This document shows, piece by piece, positions 1-7,105 of a stretch of 10,729 nt of DNA. Source of the DNA: Acidobacteriota bacterium (GTDB lineage Bacteria > Acidobacteriota > Thermoanaerobaculia > Multivoradales > JAHEKO01). The stretch covers positions 1 to 10,729 of the forward strand of contig SBFI01000395.1 of assembly GCA_006227875.1 (NCBI GenBank), in the 5' to 3' direction. The notes below the pieces were generated by a model. That model was given only the letters and a program-made list of their open reading frames with translations. It was not told the origin of the DNA and searched no databases. Position 1 is the first letter of the stretch. Each line of letters opens with the position of its first letter. Made by a program: the position numbers and the translations under genes.

Positions 1-92
1 ACCGCGGATCGGACCTCGACGAGTTCACCTCCGCTTTGGAGGACAAACCCGAGATCGAGGTCCGGATCCGGGAGTGGTATCCGGGTTCTTGA
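1..92 (+). CDS. C-terminal end of an unidentified protein (partial)
   Basis: Reading codons from base 3 gives 29 sense codons and a TGA at 90-92. The peptide ends in EVRIREWYPGS and is rich in charged residues, and most third codon positions are G or C, as in the other genes here. The gene enters from the left edge, so its start and nearly all of its domains are missing. I do not recognise the family from this tail. It converges on the solute-binding protein gene with only 12 bp between the two stop codons and no obvious terminator between them. It could be a chance open frame, but the codon usage argues for a real 3' end. Confidence 0.5.
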   Translation, partial: RGSDLDEFTSALEDKPEIEVRIREWYPGS

Positions 93-104
93 GGCTTTAC
101 AGCT

Positions 105-917
105 CTACGGAACCTGGATCAGCCAGGAGCCGTCCTCGAACCACTTGGCCTCGAGCTGATCGAGCAGCCCCGCCCCCTGGAGGGCACCCAGGTAGTTCTC
201 GACCATATTGAGCAGCAGAGAGTCGCCAGGGGCGATGGCGATGCCTATGGGCTCGATGGTCAGGGGCTCGGTCAGCGTCACCAGCCCCTGGTCTTTATGC
301 TGTAGGACCGAGAGTGCGCAGATCGGATAGTCGGCGACCATAGCGGTGGCTTTGTCCTCAAGCACCATCTTGACCGCGGAGTCATAGTCGGCGGTGGTGA
401 CCAGCTTGGCCTTGGGCATCAGAGTCTCGACAAACTTCTGGCTGGTCGAGTTCTCCAGGGCGGCAAGCGTGATGCCCGCCTTGTCGATTGCCCCGACCTC
501 TTGGATGGCGGCCACGGTCTTGTCCTTGGTGAGGATCGACTTGCCCGAGAGCACATAGGGACCCACAAACGCGGCTTTCAAGTTACGCTTCGGGGTCATG
601 GTCATGCCGGACATGACTGCGTCGACCTCGCCCGCTTCCAGTGCGGAGAGCAGCTGGCCAAAGGGCTTCTGGACGATCTTGAGCTCGACGCCCATGGCGG
701 CGGCGAGCGCGTTGGCCAGGTCGACCTCGTAGCCGATCAGCTGGCCGTTCTTCGACTTGAGGCTGAAAGGCGGCTGGGCACCCGACATCCCGACTCGCAG
801 CTCGCCGTTGTCGACAATGCGGCTGAGGACGGGCGCCGATTCGGCGGCCGGCGCCGGCGCAGAGAGGCCAAGCAGCAGGGCAAGACACAGAAATAGTCCG
901 ATAGAGAAACGCTTCAT
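105..917 (-). CDS. ABC transporter solute-binding protein, polar amino-acid type (SBP_bac_3)
   Basis: This is a periplasmic binding protein expected to capture a small polar ligand, probably an amino acid, and deliver it to an ABC importer. The 270-aa length is normal for the family. Residues 1-25 form a Sec signal peptide (MKRF, hydrophobic core, cleavage near APAPAA|ES). Family hallmarks follow: GELRVGMS with PPFS at about 38-52, GYEVDLANALA at about 62-72, and GEVDAVMSGMTMTPKR at about 96-111, typical of lobe 1 of the cluster-3 fold. Cys11 lies in the hydrophobic core without a lipobox, so it is not predicted to be a lipoprotein. The ATG at 917 is supported by AAGGAGG seven bases upstream. 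No permease or ATPase gene lies nearby, so the ligand and partner transporter are unknown. Related domains also act as sensor modules, but no kinase or cyclase domain is attached here. Confidence 0.9.
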   Translation of the reverse strand: MKRFSIGLFLCLALLLGLSAPAPAAESAPVLSRIVDNGELRVGMSGAQPPFSLKSKNGQLIGYEVDLANALAAAMGVELKIVQKPFGQLLSALEAGEVDAVMSGMTMTPKRNLKAAFVGPYVLSGKSILTKDKTVAAIQEVGAIDKAGITLAALENSTSQKFVETLMPKAKLVTTADYDSAVKMVLEDKATAMVADYPICALSVLQHKDQGLVTLTEPLTIEPIGIAIAPGDSLLLNMVENYLGALQGAGLLDQLEAKWFEDGSWLIQVP

Positions 918-924
918 CTGGAAT

Positions 925-931
925 CCTCCTT
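925..931 (-). promoter_or_regulatory. Strong ribosome binding site of the solute-binding protein gene
   Basis: On the minus strand the sequence reads AAGGAGG, then a 7-base spacer, then the ATG at 917. This perfect Shine-Dalgarno core fixes the start codon and suggests efficient translation. Confidence 0.8.
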
Positions 932-965
932 ATCAGAAATTGCGTGAACTTGACGGTGATCCGGG

Positions 966-1020
966 GGTCGCGCGCCTTTCCAGTGAGGGTTCGGAACCTG
1001 GCCGGCGAGGCAGCGCGACC
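966..1020 (-). other. Inverted-repeat (stem-loop) leader upstream of the solute-binding protein gene
   Basis: The arms GGTCGCGC (966-973) and GCGCGACC (1013-1020) are perfect reverse complements and extend inward by GCC/GGC past one bulged base. Between them lies the palindrome GGTTCGGAACC (988-998). In minus-strand RNA this gives GGTT-CCG-AACC, flanked by CCA/TGG that can pair across a small bulge. The structure lies about 50-100 bases upstream of the ATG. No T-tract follows on the minus strand, so it is not a standard terminator for the helicase gene. It may be a structured 5' leader or a protein-binding site. I do not recognise a known riboswitch. The pairing is directly visible; any function is inferred. 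Confidence 0.4.
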
Positions 1021-1035
1021 GGTATTCTTTCAGAA

Positions 1036-1047
1036 ATCGGCGCCGAT
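1036..1047. other. 12-bp perfect palindrome ATCGGCGCCGAT
   Basis: A perfect 12-bp palindrome sits in the gap between the helicase 3' end and the solute-binding protein gene, 16 bp from the larger inverted repeat. Its position about 120 bp upstream of the binding-protein start would suit a dimeric regulator, but short GC-rich palindromes arise often by chance. No regulator family is assigned. Confidence 0.2.
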
Positions 1048-1094
1048 GGCACCCCTCAGAGGAAATCTTTGATTCTGGTCGGAGCTTTTGATCC

Positions 1095-2306
1095 TTAGGT
1101 TAACCTGCGTCTGATCTTCTGCCGGCCGCGGATGGTGGTTTTGCGCTCGACAGCGGGCTCCACATTCTTGGCCACGCAGCGGGGGAGTTTCTCCCCGATG
1201 GCCTTCTCCACCAGGCGGATGGCCTCCTTGTCCTGCCAGGTGGCGATGGTGGAGACCGTGCCGCGCAACGCCCCCCGGGCGGTGCGGCCGGCACGATGGA
1301 CATAGTCCTCCACCGTGTCGGGCATGCCGAAGTTGACGATGTGCTCGATAATGGGGATGTCAATGCCACGCGCCGCGATGTCGGTTGCCAGCAGGATGCG
1401 GTGCTCTCCCTGACGCAGTCCTTGCAGGGCCTTGACCCGTTGCTTCTGCGAGCGTCCGGAGTGGATGCGCTCGACCGGGTGGCCCTCGAGCTCGAGCTGC
1501 CGGCAAGCCCAGTCGGCGTCGACCTTTCGCCGGAGAAAGACCAGCATGCTGCCCTTCTCCTCGGCGGCGATGGCGACGAGGCAGGCGCGGGTGTTGTCTG
1601 GCTCGACCAGATAGAGGCGGTGATCGATCCCTTCGGCGGTACGGGTCTCGGGTCTGAGGTCGACCATCTCGGGCGAGCGCATGAATCGCTTGGCCAGGTT
1701 TTCGATCGACGACGGCATGGTGGCCGAGAACATCATGGTCTGGCGCTCGGCCGGCAGCACTTCGAGCACTCGGAAGATCTGTGGCAGAAAGCCGAGATCG
1801 AGCATGTGGTCCGCCTCGTCCAGGACCAACTTTTCGACCCGATCGAGCTTGAGGTTCTTGCGCTCGTAGTGATCCCAGAGGCGTCCGGGGGTTGCCACCA
1901 CGATATCGGGGTGGCGGCGCAGTTTCTGGGCCTGAGGGCCGAGGCTGACACCACCGATGAGACAGACGGTCTCGAGCTTGTGATCCTTGCCGACGACCTC
2001 GAGAAAGGCCTCGGTCTGCAGGGCGATCTCACGTGTGGGGCACATGATCAGCCCCCGAACCCCTTTGCCGTGAAGCAGGTGCTCGGCCATTGGTAGACCA
2101 AAGGCGGCCGTTTTGCCCGAGCCGGTCTGCGCCAGACCGACGATGTCCAGGCCCTCGAGAGCCTTTGGGATGACCTGGGTCTGGATGGGTGTTGGGTGCT
2201 CGAAGCCGATCGCCGCCAGCGACTCGACGATCGGCTTGCTCAGACCCAACTCGGCAAAAGAAAGGTCGGTTGTCGCCGGATCTTGGGGTACGGGACCGGT
2301 AAACAT
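1095..2306 (-). CDS. DEAD-box ATP-dependent RNA helicase
   Basis: This cytoplasmic enzyme unwinds short RNA duplexes, with likely roles in ribosome assembly or mRNA turnover. Counting from an ATG at 2315, the DEAD-box motifs are all present and in order: Q motif (F20 and PTPIQ 41-45), motif I AQTGSGKT 62-69, Ia PTREIA 93-98, Ib TPGR 142-145, II DEAD 166-169, III SAT 197-199, V ATDIAARGID about 310-319, and VI HRAGRTAR 340-347. The protein ends soon after RecA-like domain 2 with a short basic tail (RGRQKIRRRLT), as in compact RhlE-like helicases, and lacks the long C-terminal RNA-binding domain of DeaD. Two starts are possible. The ATG at 2315 has no spaced Shine-Dalgarno, while the one at 2306 has TAGGA eight bases upstream and is preferred. 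The gene lies 33-42 bp downstream of typA on the same strand and is probably co-transcribed with it. The subfamily (RhlE, SrmB or other) cannot be fixed by eye. Confidence 0.95.
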   Translation of the reverse strand: MFTGPVPQDPATTDLSFAELGLSKPIVESLAAIGFEHPTPIQTQVIPKALEGLDIVGLAQTGSGKTAAFGLPMAEHLLHGKGVRGLIMCPTREIALQTEAFLEVVGKDHKLETVCLIGGVSLGPQAQKLRRHPDIVVATPGRLWDHYERKNLKLDRVEKLVLDEADHMLDLGFLPQIFRVLEVLPAERQTMMFSATMPSSIENLAKRFMRSPEMVDLRPETRTAEGIDHRLYLVEPDNTRACLVAIAAEEKGSMLVFLRRKVDADWACRQLELEGHPVERIHSGRSQKQRVKALQGLRQGEHRILLATDIAARGIDIPIIEHIVNFGMPDTVEDYVHRAGRTARGALRGTVSTIATWQDKEAIRLVEKAIGEKLPRCVAKNVEPAVERKTTIRGRQKIRRRLT

Positions 2307-2348
2307 CGGGGTCATCCTACATTAGAGCAGGCGCGAAGTCGGGCAGTC

Positions 2349-4154
2349 CTACTTCCTCTTGTTGGCCTGGAGCACCCGTTTGCGCAGCCGAAAGGACTTG
2401 GGCGTCACCTCGAGCTGCTCGTCCTCGGCCAGAAACTCGAGCGCCTGCTCGAGACTCAGCAGCGTCGGCGGTACCAACCGCACCAACTCGTCGGCCGAGG
2501 CGGCGCGCATGTTTGTGAGCTTCTTCTCCTTGGTGATATTGACGTCCAGGTCGCCGGGCCGCGAGTTCTCGCCAACGATCATCCCCTCGTAGACCTCGTC
2601 CCCCGGTCCCAGAAAGAAGATCCCCCGCGGCTGCAGATGATCGACGGCAAAGGCGGTGACACGACCGGCCCGGTCGGCCACCAGGGCGCCGGTGATGCGG
2701 TGGGGTATCTCACCCTGCCAGGGGCCGAAGGAGTCGAACAGATGGTTCATGATGCCGGTGCCGCGGGTCTCGGTCAGAAACTCGGTACGAAAGCCGATCA
2801 ACCCGCGAGCCGGAATCTGAAACTCCATCCGCACCCGGCCGGTGCCGTGGTTGACCATCTCGAGCATCCGACCCTTGCGTGGCCCGAGCTTTTGCGTCAC
2901 GGCGCCGACGAACTCCTCTGGACAGTCGATGGTGAGCATCTCGATCGGCTCTTCGGGGCCCTCGGGCCCGGGGCGGACGATGACCTGGGGTTTGCCGACG
3001 GAGAACTCGTAACCTTCTCGCCGGATGGTCTCGATCAGGATGGCGAGTTGGAGCTCACCGCGGCCCGAGACCTGGAGGGCGTCACTCCCCGGAGTCTCCT
3101 CGACCCGGATGGCGACGTTGGTCAGCGCTTCCTTGAGTAGTCGCTCGCGCAGCTTGTTGGAGGTGACATGTGTTCCCTCCCTGCCGGCCATGGGTGAGGT
3201 GTTGGTGGAGAAGACCATGGCGATCGTCGGCTCGTCCACAAGGATGGAGGGTAGCGCCATGGGGTTGTCGGGATCGGAGATCGTCTCGCCGATAGCTACC
3301 TCGTCGAGACCGGCGATGGCCACGATCTCACCGGCACCGGCCTGATCGATTCCCACCCTGTCGAGTCCTTCATAGCCATAGAGCTGTGTGACCTTTATCG
3401 GTCTGTTCGTGCCGTCCAGCAAACAGAGCGCGGCCTCCTGGCCTTTGCGGACCTGTCCGTTGAATATGCGCCCGATCGCCAAACGGCCGACGTAGTCGTC
3501 GTGGTCGAGTGAGGTCACCAGAAACTGGAGCGGCTTGTCGGAGTCATAGGTCGGAGAAGGAACGGTGCGCAGAATCTCGTCGAAGAGCGGTCTCAGGTCG
3601 CCGCCATCGCCCTCGGGCTCAGTGCGCGCGACTCCGGCTTTGGCATTGCAGTAGAGAACCGGGAACTCGAGCTGCTCTTCGGTGGCGTCGAGATCGATAA
3701 ACAGATCGTAGGTCTCGTCCAAGACCTCCTGAGCACGGGCGTCGGCACGGTCGATCTTGTTGACCACGACGATCGGTGAGAGCTTCGCATCGAGCGCCTT
3801 GCGGAGAACAAATCGGGTCTGGGGGAGCGGCCCCTCCGAGGCGTCCACCAACAGCAGGACACCATCGACGAGCTTCAAGGTGCGCTCCACCTCGCCGCCG
3901 AAATCGGCGTGTCCCGGGGTATCGACGATATTGATCCGCACCCCGTTGTACTGGATGGCGGTGTTCTTGGCCATGATGGTGATGCCCTTTTCACGCTCGA
4001 GATCGATCGAGTCGAGCACTCGCTCGCGAACCTCCTGATGGGCGCCGAATATGCCGCTCTGCCACAACATGGCATCGACCAGGGTGGTCTTGCCGTGGTC
4101 GACATGGGCAATGATGGCGAGGTTACGGAGATCGCTTCTCTTCTCTTCAGACAT
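2349..4154 (-). CDS. typA: Ribosome-associated translational GTPase TypA/BipA
   Basis: TypA is an EF-G-like GTPase that binds the ribosome and in known bacteria supports 50S assembly and growth under stress, especially cold. The 601-aa length is typical. GTPase motifs visible are G1 AHVDHGKT 16-23, the switch I segment EREKGITI 53-60, G3 DTPGH 78-82 and G4 NKID 132-135. The G5 position reads NAK (170-172) where SA-type motifs are usual. Domain II follows (about 200-300, with SLDHDDYVGRLAIGRI), then EF-G domain III and V-like regions (GRGELQLAILIE, RGLIGFRTEFLT). The TypA-specific C-terminal domain (TNMRAA, PPTLLSLEQALEFL, basic tail KRVLQANKRK) separates it from LepA and EF-G. The ATG at 4154 has a weak upstream AGG. 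It heads a likely typA-helicase operon; a 145-bp gap separates it from the molybdenum hydroxylase genes upstream. Confidence 0.97.
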   Translation of the reverse strand: MSEEKRSDLRNLAIIAHVDHGKTTLVDAMLWQSGIFGAHQEVRERVLDSIDLEREKGITIMAKNTAIQYNGVRINIVDTPGHADFGGEVERTLKLVDGVLLLVDASEGPLPQTRFVLRKALDAKLSPIVVVNKIDRADARAQEVLDETYDLFIDLDATEEQLEFPVLYCNAKAGVARTEPEGDGGDLRPLFDEILRTVPSPTYDSDKPLQFLVTSLDHDDYVGRLAIGRIFNGQVRKGQEAALCLLDGTNRPIKVTQLYGYEGLDRVGIDQAGAGEIVAIAGLDEVAIGETISDPDNPMALPSILVDEPTIAMVFSTNTSPMAGREGTHVTSNKLRERLLKEALTNVAIRVEETPGSDALQVSGRGELQLAILIETIRREGYEFSVGKPQVIVRPGPEGPEEPIEMLTIDCPEEFVGAVTQKLGPRKGRMLEMVNHGTGRVRMEFQIPARGLIGFRTEFLTETRGTGIMNHLFDSFGPWQGEIPHRITGALVADRAGRVTAFAVDHLQPRGIFFLGPGDEVYEGMIVGENSRPGDLDVNITKEKKLTNMRAASADELVRLVPPTLLSLEQALEFLAEDEQLEVTPKSFRLRKRVLQANKRK

Positions 4155-4225
4155 CGTCTACCTGCGGGGGTCGGAACCGGGGGTTGTGGTGAAGCTCTGG
4201 CGGGAGGTCCGGCCGAGGAGGCACG

Positions 4226-4254
4226 ACTCTAGCACAAGAACGACACGATGACGA
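4226..4254 (-). promoter_or_regulatory. Possible sigma70-type promoter for typA
   Basis: On the minus strand a TCGTCA (-35-like, 4 of 6 matches to TTGACA) lies 17 bp upstream of TAGAGT (-10-like, 4 of 6 matches to TATAAT). It falls in the gap between the molybdenum hydroxylase stop and typA, about 72 bp before the start codon. Spacing is ideal but both hexamers are weak, so this is tentative. Confidence 0.22.
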
Positions 4255-4299
4255 GGCGACGATTGGCAGAGAAGCTCGCGCAGCTGCTAGGGGTGTCTT

Positions 4300-6450
4300 T
4301 CAGCTCCTTCGGACTGCAGCTTTGACCCGCTCCGGCGTCATAGGAAGCTCATAGACCCGAGCACCGACGGCATCGAAGACCGCGTTGGCGACGACGGCAC
4401 CCATCGGCGTGATGGCGGGCTCCCCACAACCTTGTGGACCGAGGTCGGGATTGTCGACAAGCACCGTGCGGATCCGAGGCAGCCAGGAGAAGCGGGGTAG
4501 CTGGTAGGTGTCGAAGTTCTGATCGAGAATCTCACCACCCTTGAAGCGGAGCTCCTCGGACAGGGCATATCCCAACCCCATGGTGATACAACCCTCGATC
4601 TGCTGTTGGGCTCCTTTTGGGTTGATCACCTCGCCCATGTCCTGAGCACAGACCACCCTTTCGACCCGTACCTGGCCAACTCGTTTGTTGACCAAGACCT
4701 TGGCCATCGTGGCGACATAGGTGCCTTGGTAGTTGGTGCAGGCAATACCGTAGCCCCTCCCCGAAGGGGCGGGCGCGAAGGCGCGGCCGAAGCTCTCAGC
4801 CGCGGCCCCGAGCACCCGGCGCATCCTCTCATCGGTGAGGTTGGCGAGCCGAAATTCCAGTGGATTGACACCCGCTGCCGCCGCCATGATGTCGACCTGG
4901 GACTCCATGGCAAAGACGTTGGTGTTCGACGCCGGGGCTCGCCAGGCGCCGACCTTGAACGGATGGGCCTCTGATCCCTCGCGCCAGGAGCCTCGCGAAA
5001 GCACCCGGTAGTGGGGGATCTCATAGATCGGCTCCGAGCTTCTGCGGCCGGCAAAGCGGACGTCGTAGTCCCAGAAGGTGATGCGATTGTCGCCATCCAG
5101 ACCGGAACGCAGCTCGACCACCGCCGCCGGGCGAAAGGAATCGAAGAAGAACTCCTCCTCTCGACTCCATGCGATTTGCACCGGGCGTCTAGCCAGTCTG
5201 GCCAACCGGGCCGCCTCCATCACCTGTTGATTCCTACCCTTGCCGCCAAAACCCCCTCCCACAAAGGGGGTGATGACGCGTACGTTCTCGGTCGGCAGAC
5301 CCAGCAGGCTGGCAACGGCATCCCGCGCCCGGAACGGAGTCTGGGTCGAGGCCCAGATCGTGGCTTTGTTGCCTTCGATCTGGGCCACGGCCGTGTGGGG
5401 TTCGATGGGTGCATGGGCAACATAGTGGTTGTAGTACCTGGACTCGAAGGCATTGACGGCGAGCCTTCGGCCCCGGTTGAGGTTTCCCTGCTCGGTTACC
5501 AGCTCCGGCTCCGGTGCCGAGGCGAGCAGATGGTCGAAGATATTGCTGTTGTCGACCCTTGTCCTGGGGTTGTCGAAATCGGCGCGGACCTTGCGTAGGG
5601 CCTTCTCGGCAACATCCGGGTGCTCATGCAGGACGGCGATGAGGTCGCCATCCTCGATGACCCGTACACCCTCGATTCTTTCGGCGCCCGAAATGTCCAC
5701 ATGGTTGAGGGTTGCGCCGTGGGTGGGTGGCCGCAGGATCTTGGCGCAGAGCATGCCGGCTGGGCGGATATCGCCGGTGAACTGCGCTTCACCGGTGACC
5801 TTGACTCTGGAGTCGGCTCGCGCGGTTGGCTGACCGGAGACGGTGTGTCGGTTGCGCGGCTTGACGGTGGCGGTACCGCTCAGACGACGTTGGATCTTCT
5901 GGCCTCGAGCCAGCTCGGCGTAGCTGACCCGGCGAGCCGCGTTCCCTCTCGAGACGACCACACCGTCTCTGACAGAGAGAGTATCGAGGGAGACAGCGAG
6001 ACGCTCCGCGGCCAATTCGAGGAGCACTGCCTTGGCCTCTGCCGCCGCCTGACGCAGGGCTAGCCCGTACTCTCGGGTGCTGCGGGAGCCAAAAGTACCT
6101 CCGTCCCAGGGGCAAAGATCGGTGTCCCCCATGACCATGTCTACCGAGCTCAAAGGTACGCCTAGCTCGTCGGCCGCCATCTGCGCAAGAGAGGTGTAGA
6201 TTCCCTGACCCATCTCGATCTTGCCGCTGAAGCAGGTCACCCTCCCGTCCTCGCCGATGCGCAGAAAGGCATTGAAATCCTCGGGCTCTCCCTGCTGGCG
6301 GCGCCCAGTCTGAGCCAAGGCGAGGGGGTCGCCGACGGTGAAGAGAACCGTGACGCCGCCGCCGAGCAGCTGCAGGAACCGACGCCGATCGAGCAGGCCG
6401 ATCTCCGGCCGCATCACGCTCGCTGTGGCAGTCGGGTCTTTCTTGCTCAT
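4300..6450 (-). CDS. Molybdopterin-binding subunit of a xanthine dehydrogenase/isoquinoline 1-oxidoreductase (IorB-like) family enzyme, Tat-exported
   Basis: This is the catalytic large subunit (716 aa) of a molybdenum hydroxylase that would oxidise an aldehyde or N-heterocycle with water as oxygen donor; the substrate is unknown. Residues 21-47 are a Tat signal (DRRRFLQLLGGG, hydrophobic stretch, ALAQ), implying periplasmic action. The motif KIEMGQGIYTSLAQ (77-90) stands at the N-terminus, the permuted order I associate with IorB-type proteins, since xanthine dehydrogenases carry EMGQG late in the chain. The cofactor loop GGGFGGKG is at 398-405, WRAP at 503-506, and the C-terminal GCGEP at 674-678 contains the expected base E677. 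The start at 6450 overlaps the [2Fe-2S] subunit stop (ATGA), indicating translational coupling. The frame stays open upstream to 7278, but that extension runs over the small subunit in another frame and is spurious. No FAD subunit, cytochrome domain or XdhC-type maturation gene lies nearby. Confidence 0.92.
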   Translation of the reverse strand: MSKKDPTATASVMRPEIGLLDRRRFLQLLGGGVTVLFTVGDPLALAQTGRRQQGEPEDFNAFLRIGEDGRVTCFSGKIEMGQGIYTSLAQMAADELGVPLSSVDMVMGDTDLCPWDGGTFGSRSTREYGLALRQAAAEAKAVLLELAAERLAVSLDTLSVRDGVVVSRGNAARRVSYAELARGQKIQRRLSGTATVKPRNRHTVSGQPTARADSRVKVTGEAQFTGDIRPAGMLCAKILRPPTHGATLNHVDISGAERIEGVRVIEDGDLIAVLHEHPDVAEKALRKVRADFDNPRTRVDNSNIFDHLLASAPEPELVTEQGNLNRGRRLAVNAFESRYYNHYVAHAPIEPHTAVAQIEGNKATIWASTQTPFRARDAVASLLGLPTENVRVITPFVGGGFGGKGRNQQVMEAARLARLARRPVQIAWSREEEFFFDSFRPAAVVELRSGLDGDNRITFWDYDVRFAGRRSSEPIYEIPHYRVLSRGSWREGSEAHPFKVGAWRAPASNTNVFAMESQVDIMAAAAGVNPLEFRLANLTDERMRRVLGAAAESFGRAFAPAPSGRGYGIACTNYQGTYVATMAKVLVNKRVGQVRVERVVCAQDMGEVINPKGAQQQIEGCITMGLGYALSEELRFKGGEILDQNFDTYQLPRFSWLPRIRTVLVDNPDLGPQGCGEPAITPMGAVVANAVFDAVGARVYELPMTPERVKAAVRRS

Positions 6451-6926
6451 GACCCGCTTTCCCCCATGATCTGGGAAGCTGATTCGATCGCCGCGAGAAT
6501 TCGCCGGTAGCCGGCACAACGGCACAGATGGCTGTCCATGTGCGCGACAATCTCGTCCAGTGTCGGATTGGGTGTGGCGAGCAGCAGACCGTAAGCTCCG
6601 AGGATCATCCCCGGGGTGCAGTAGCCGCACTGGAGCGCGTCGTTGTCGACAAAGGCTTGCTGCAAAGGGTGGAGCGTGTCCCCCCGGGCGAGTCCCTCGA
6701 TGGTAACGACTTCCTTGCCGTCGACGGCCCTGATCGGTGTCTGGCACGAACGCACGGGTTTCTCGTTGACCAGCACGGTGCAGGCTCCACAGTGCGACTC
6801 CCCACAGCCGTACTTGGTGCCGGTCAGAGCGAGATCGGTTCGCAGGACCCACAGCAGCTGCCGATCGGGCTCCACGGTCAGTACAGTCGATCGACCGTTG
6901 AGCTGAAAATGAAAGGTCCGCTCCAT
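6447..6926 (-). CDS. [2Fe-2S] electron-transfer subunit of the molybdenum hydroxylase (IorA/CoxS-like)
   Basis: This small subunit (159 aa) passes electrons from the molybdenum site to an external acceptor through two [2Fe-2S] clusters. The plant-ferredoxin cluster ligands are C41, C46, C49 and C61 (CGESHCGAC, then RSC). The helical second domain supplies C100, C103, C135 and C137 (QCGYC, LCRCAGYRRI). All eight cysteines are present and the length is standard. The ATG at 6926 is chosen because AAGGAGG lies five bases upstream and the family consensus begins at MERTFHFQLN; an upstream start at 7001 would add 25 unrelated residues. No signal peptide is visible, so it probably folds with the Tat-signal large subunit and is exported as a passenger. 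It is first in the operon, and its stop overlaps the large-subunit start by 4 bp. Confidence 0.95.
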   Translation of the reverse strand: MERTFHFQLNGRSTVLTVEPDRQLLWVLRTDLALTGTKYGCGESHCGACTVLVNEKPVRSCQTPIRAVDGKEVVTIEGLARGDTLHPLQQAFVDNDALQCGYCTPGMILGAYGLLLATPNPTLDEIVAHMDSHLCRCAGYRRILAAIESASQIMGESGS

Positions 6927-6931
6927 AGGCG

Positions 6932-6938
6932 CCTCCTT
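6932..6938 (-). promoter_or_regulatory. Ribosome binding site deciding the [2Fe-2S] subunit start
   Basis: The minus strand reads AAGGAGG, then CGCCT, then the ATG at 6926. It selects this ATG over the in-frame upstream start at 7001, which has no comparable signal. Confidence 0.8.
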
Positions 6939-6986
6939 CCTCTTCCCCTGTGAGCGCAAGCCTACCAGCCTTGGTGGATTCCCAGG

Positions 6987-7004
6987 TAGACTTGATATCA
7001 TCTA
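6987..7004. promoter_or_regulatory. Operator-like imperfect palindrome between divergent transcription units
   Basis: TAGA(CT)TGATATCATCTA centres on the 8-bp palindrome TGATATCA, with TAGA/TCTA arms and a two-base offset on the left. It is AT-rich within GC-rich DNA and lies between the molybdenum hydroxylase operon and the divergent secreted-protein gene, where a shared operator or promoter would be expected. No specific regulator can be named. Confidence 0.25.
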
Positions 7005-7013
7005 GGGGTTCTG

Positions 7014-7043
7014 TAGACCGAAGGCACCAATCGGCACTACACT
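7014..7043 (+). promoter_or_regulatory. Possible sigma70-type promoter of the secreted-protein gene
   Basis: TAGACC (4 of 6 to TTGACA) and TACACT (4 of 6 to TATAAT) are separated by 18 bp and would give a leader of roughly 55 bases before the ATG at 7106. Both boxes are weak. An alternative -35, TTGATA at 6992-6997, lacks a good partner. Confidence 0.22.
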
Positions 7044-7091
7044 CTTGGGCGAGGGCGAAGGGTATTCGTGCCCCGCCATCTCTAACGGAGT

Positions 7092-7098
7092 AAGGAGG
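7092..7098 (+). promoter_or_regulatory. Ribosome binding site of the secreted-protein gene
   Basis: AAGGAGG followed by a 7-base spacer to the ATG at 7106. It favours this start over the second in-frame ATG four codons later (7118). Confidence 0.8.
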
Positions 7099-7105
7099 AG
7101 CGTCT

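Noticed and set aside
105..917. Lipoprotein signal in the solute-binding protein (Cys11)
   Set aside because: Cys11 sits in the middle of the hydrophobic core and the preceding residues do not fit a lipobox; an ordinary AxA-type cleavage site is present.
1097..1106. AGGTTAACCT palindrome at the helicase stop codon
   Set aside because: It is mostly coding sequence at the stop, short, without a following T-tract, and probably coincidental.
1296..3140. Plus-strand open frames opposite the helicase and typA (266 and 314 codons)
   Set aside because: Antisense shadows of highly conserved genes, with no recognisable domain and no supporting start signals.
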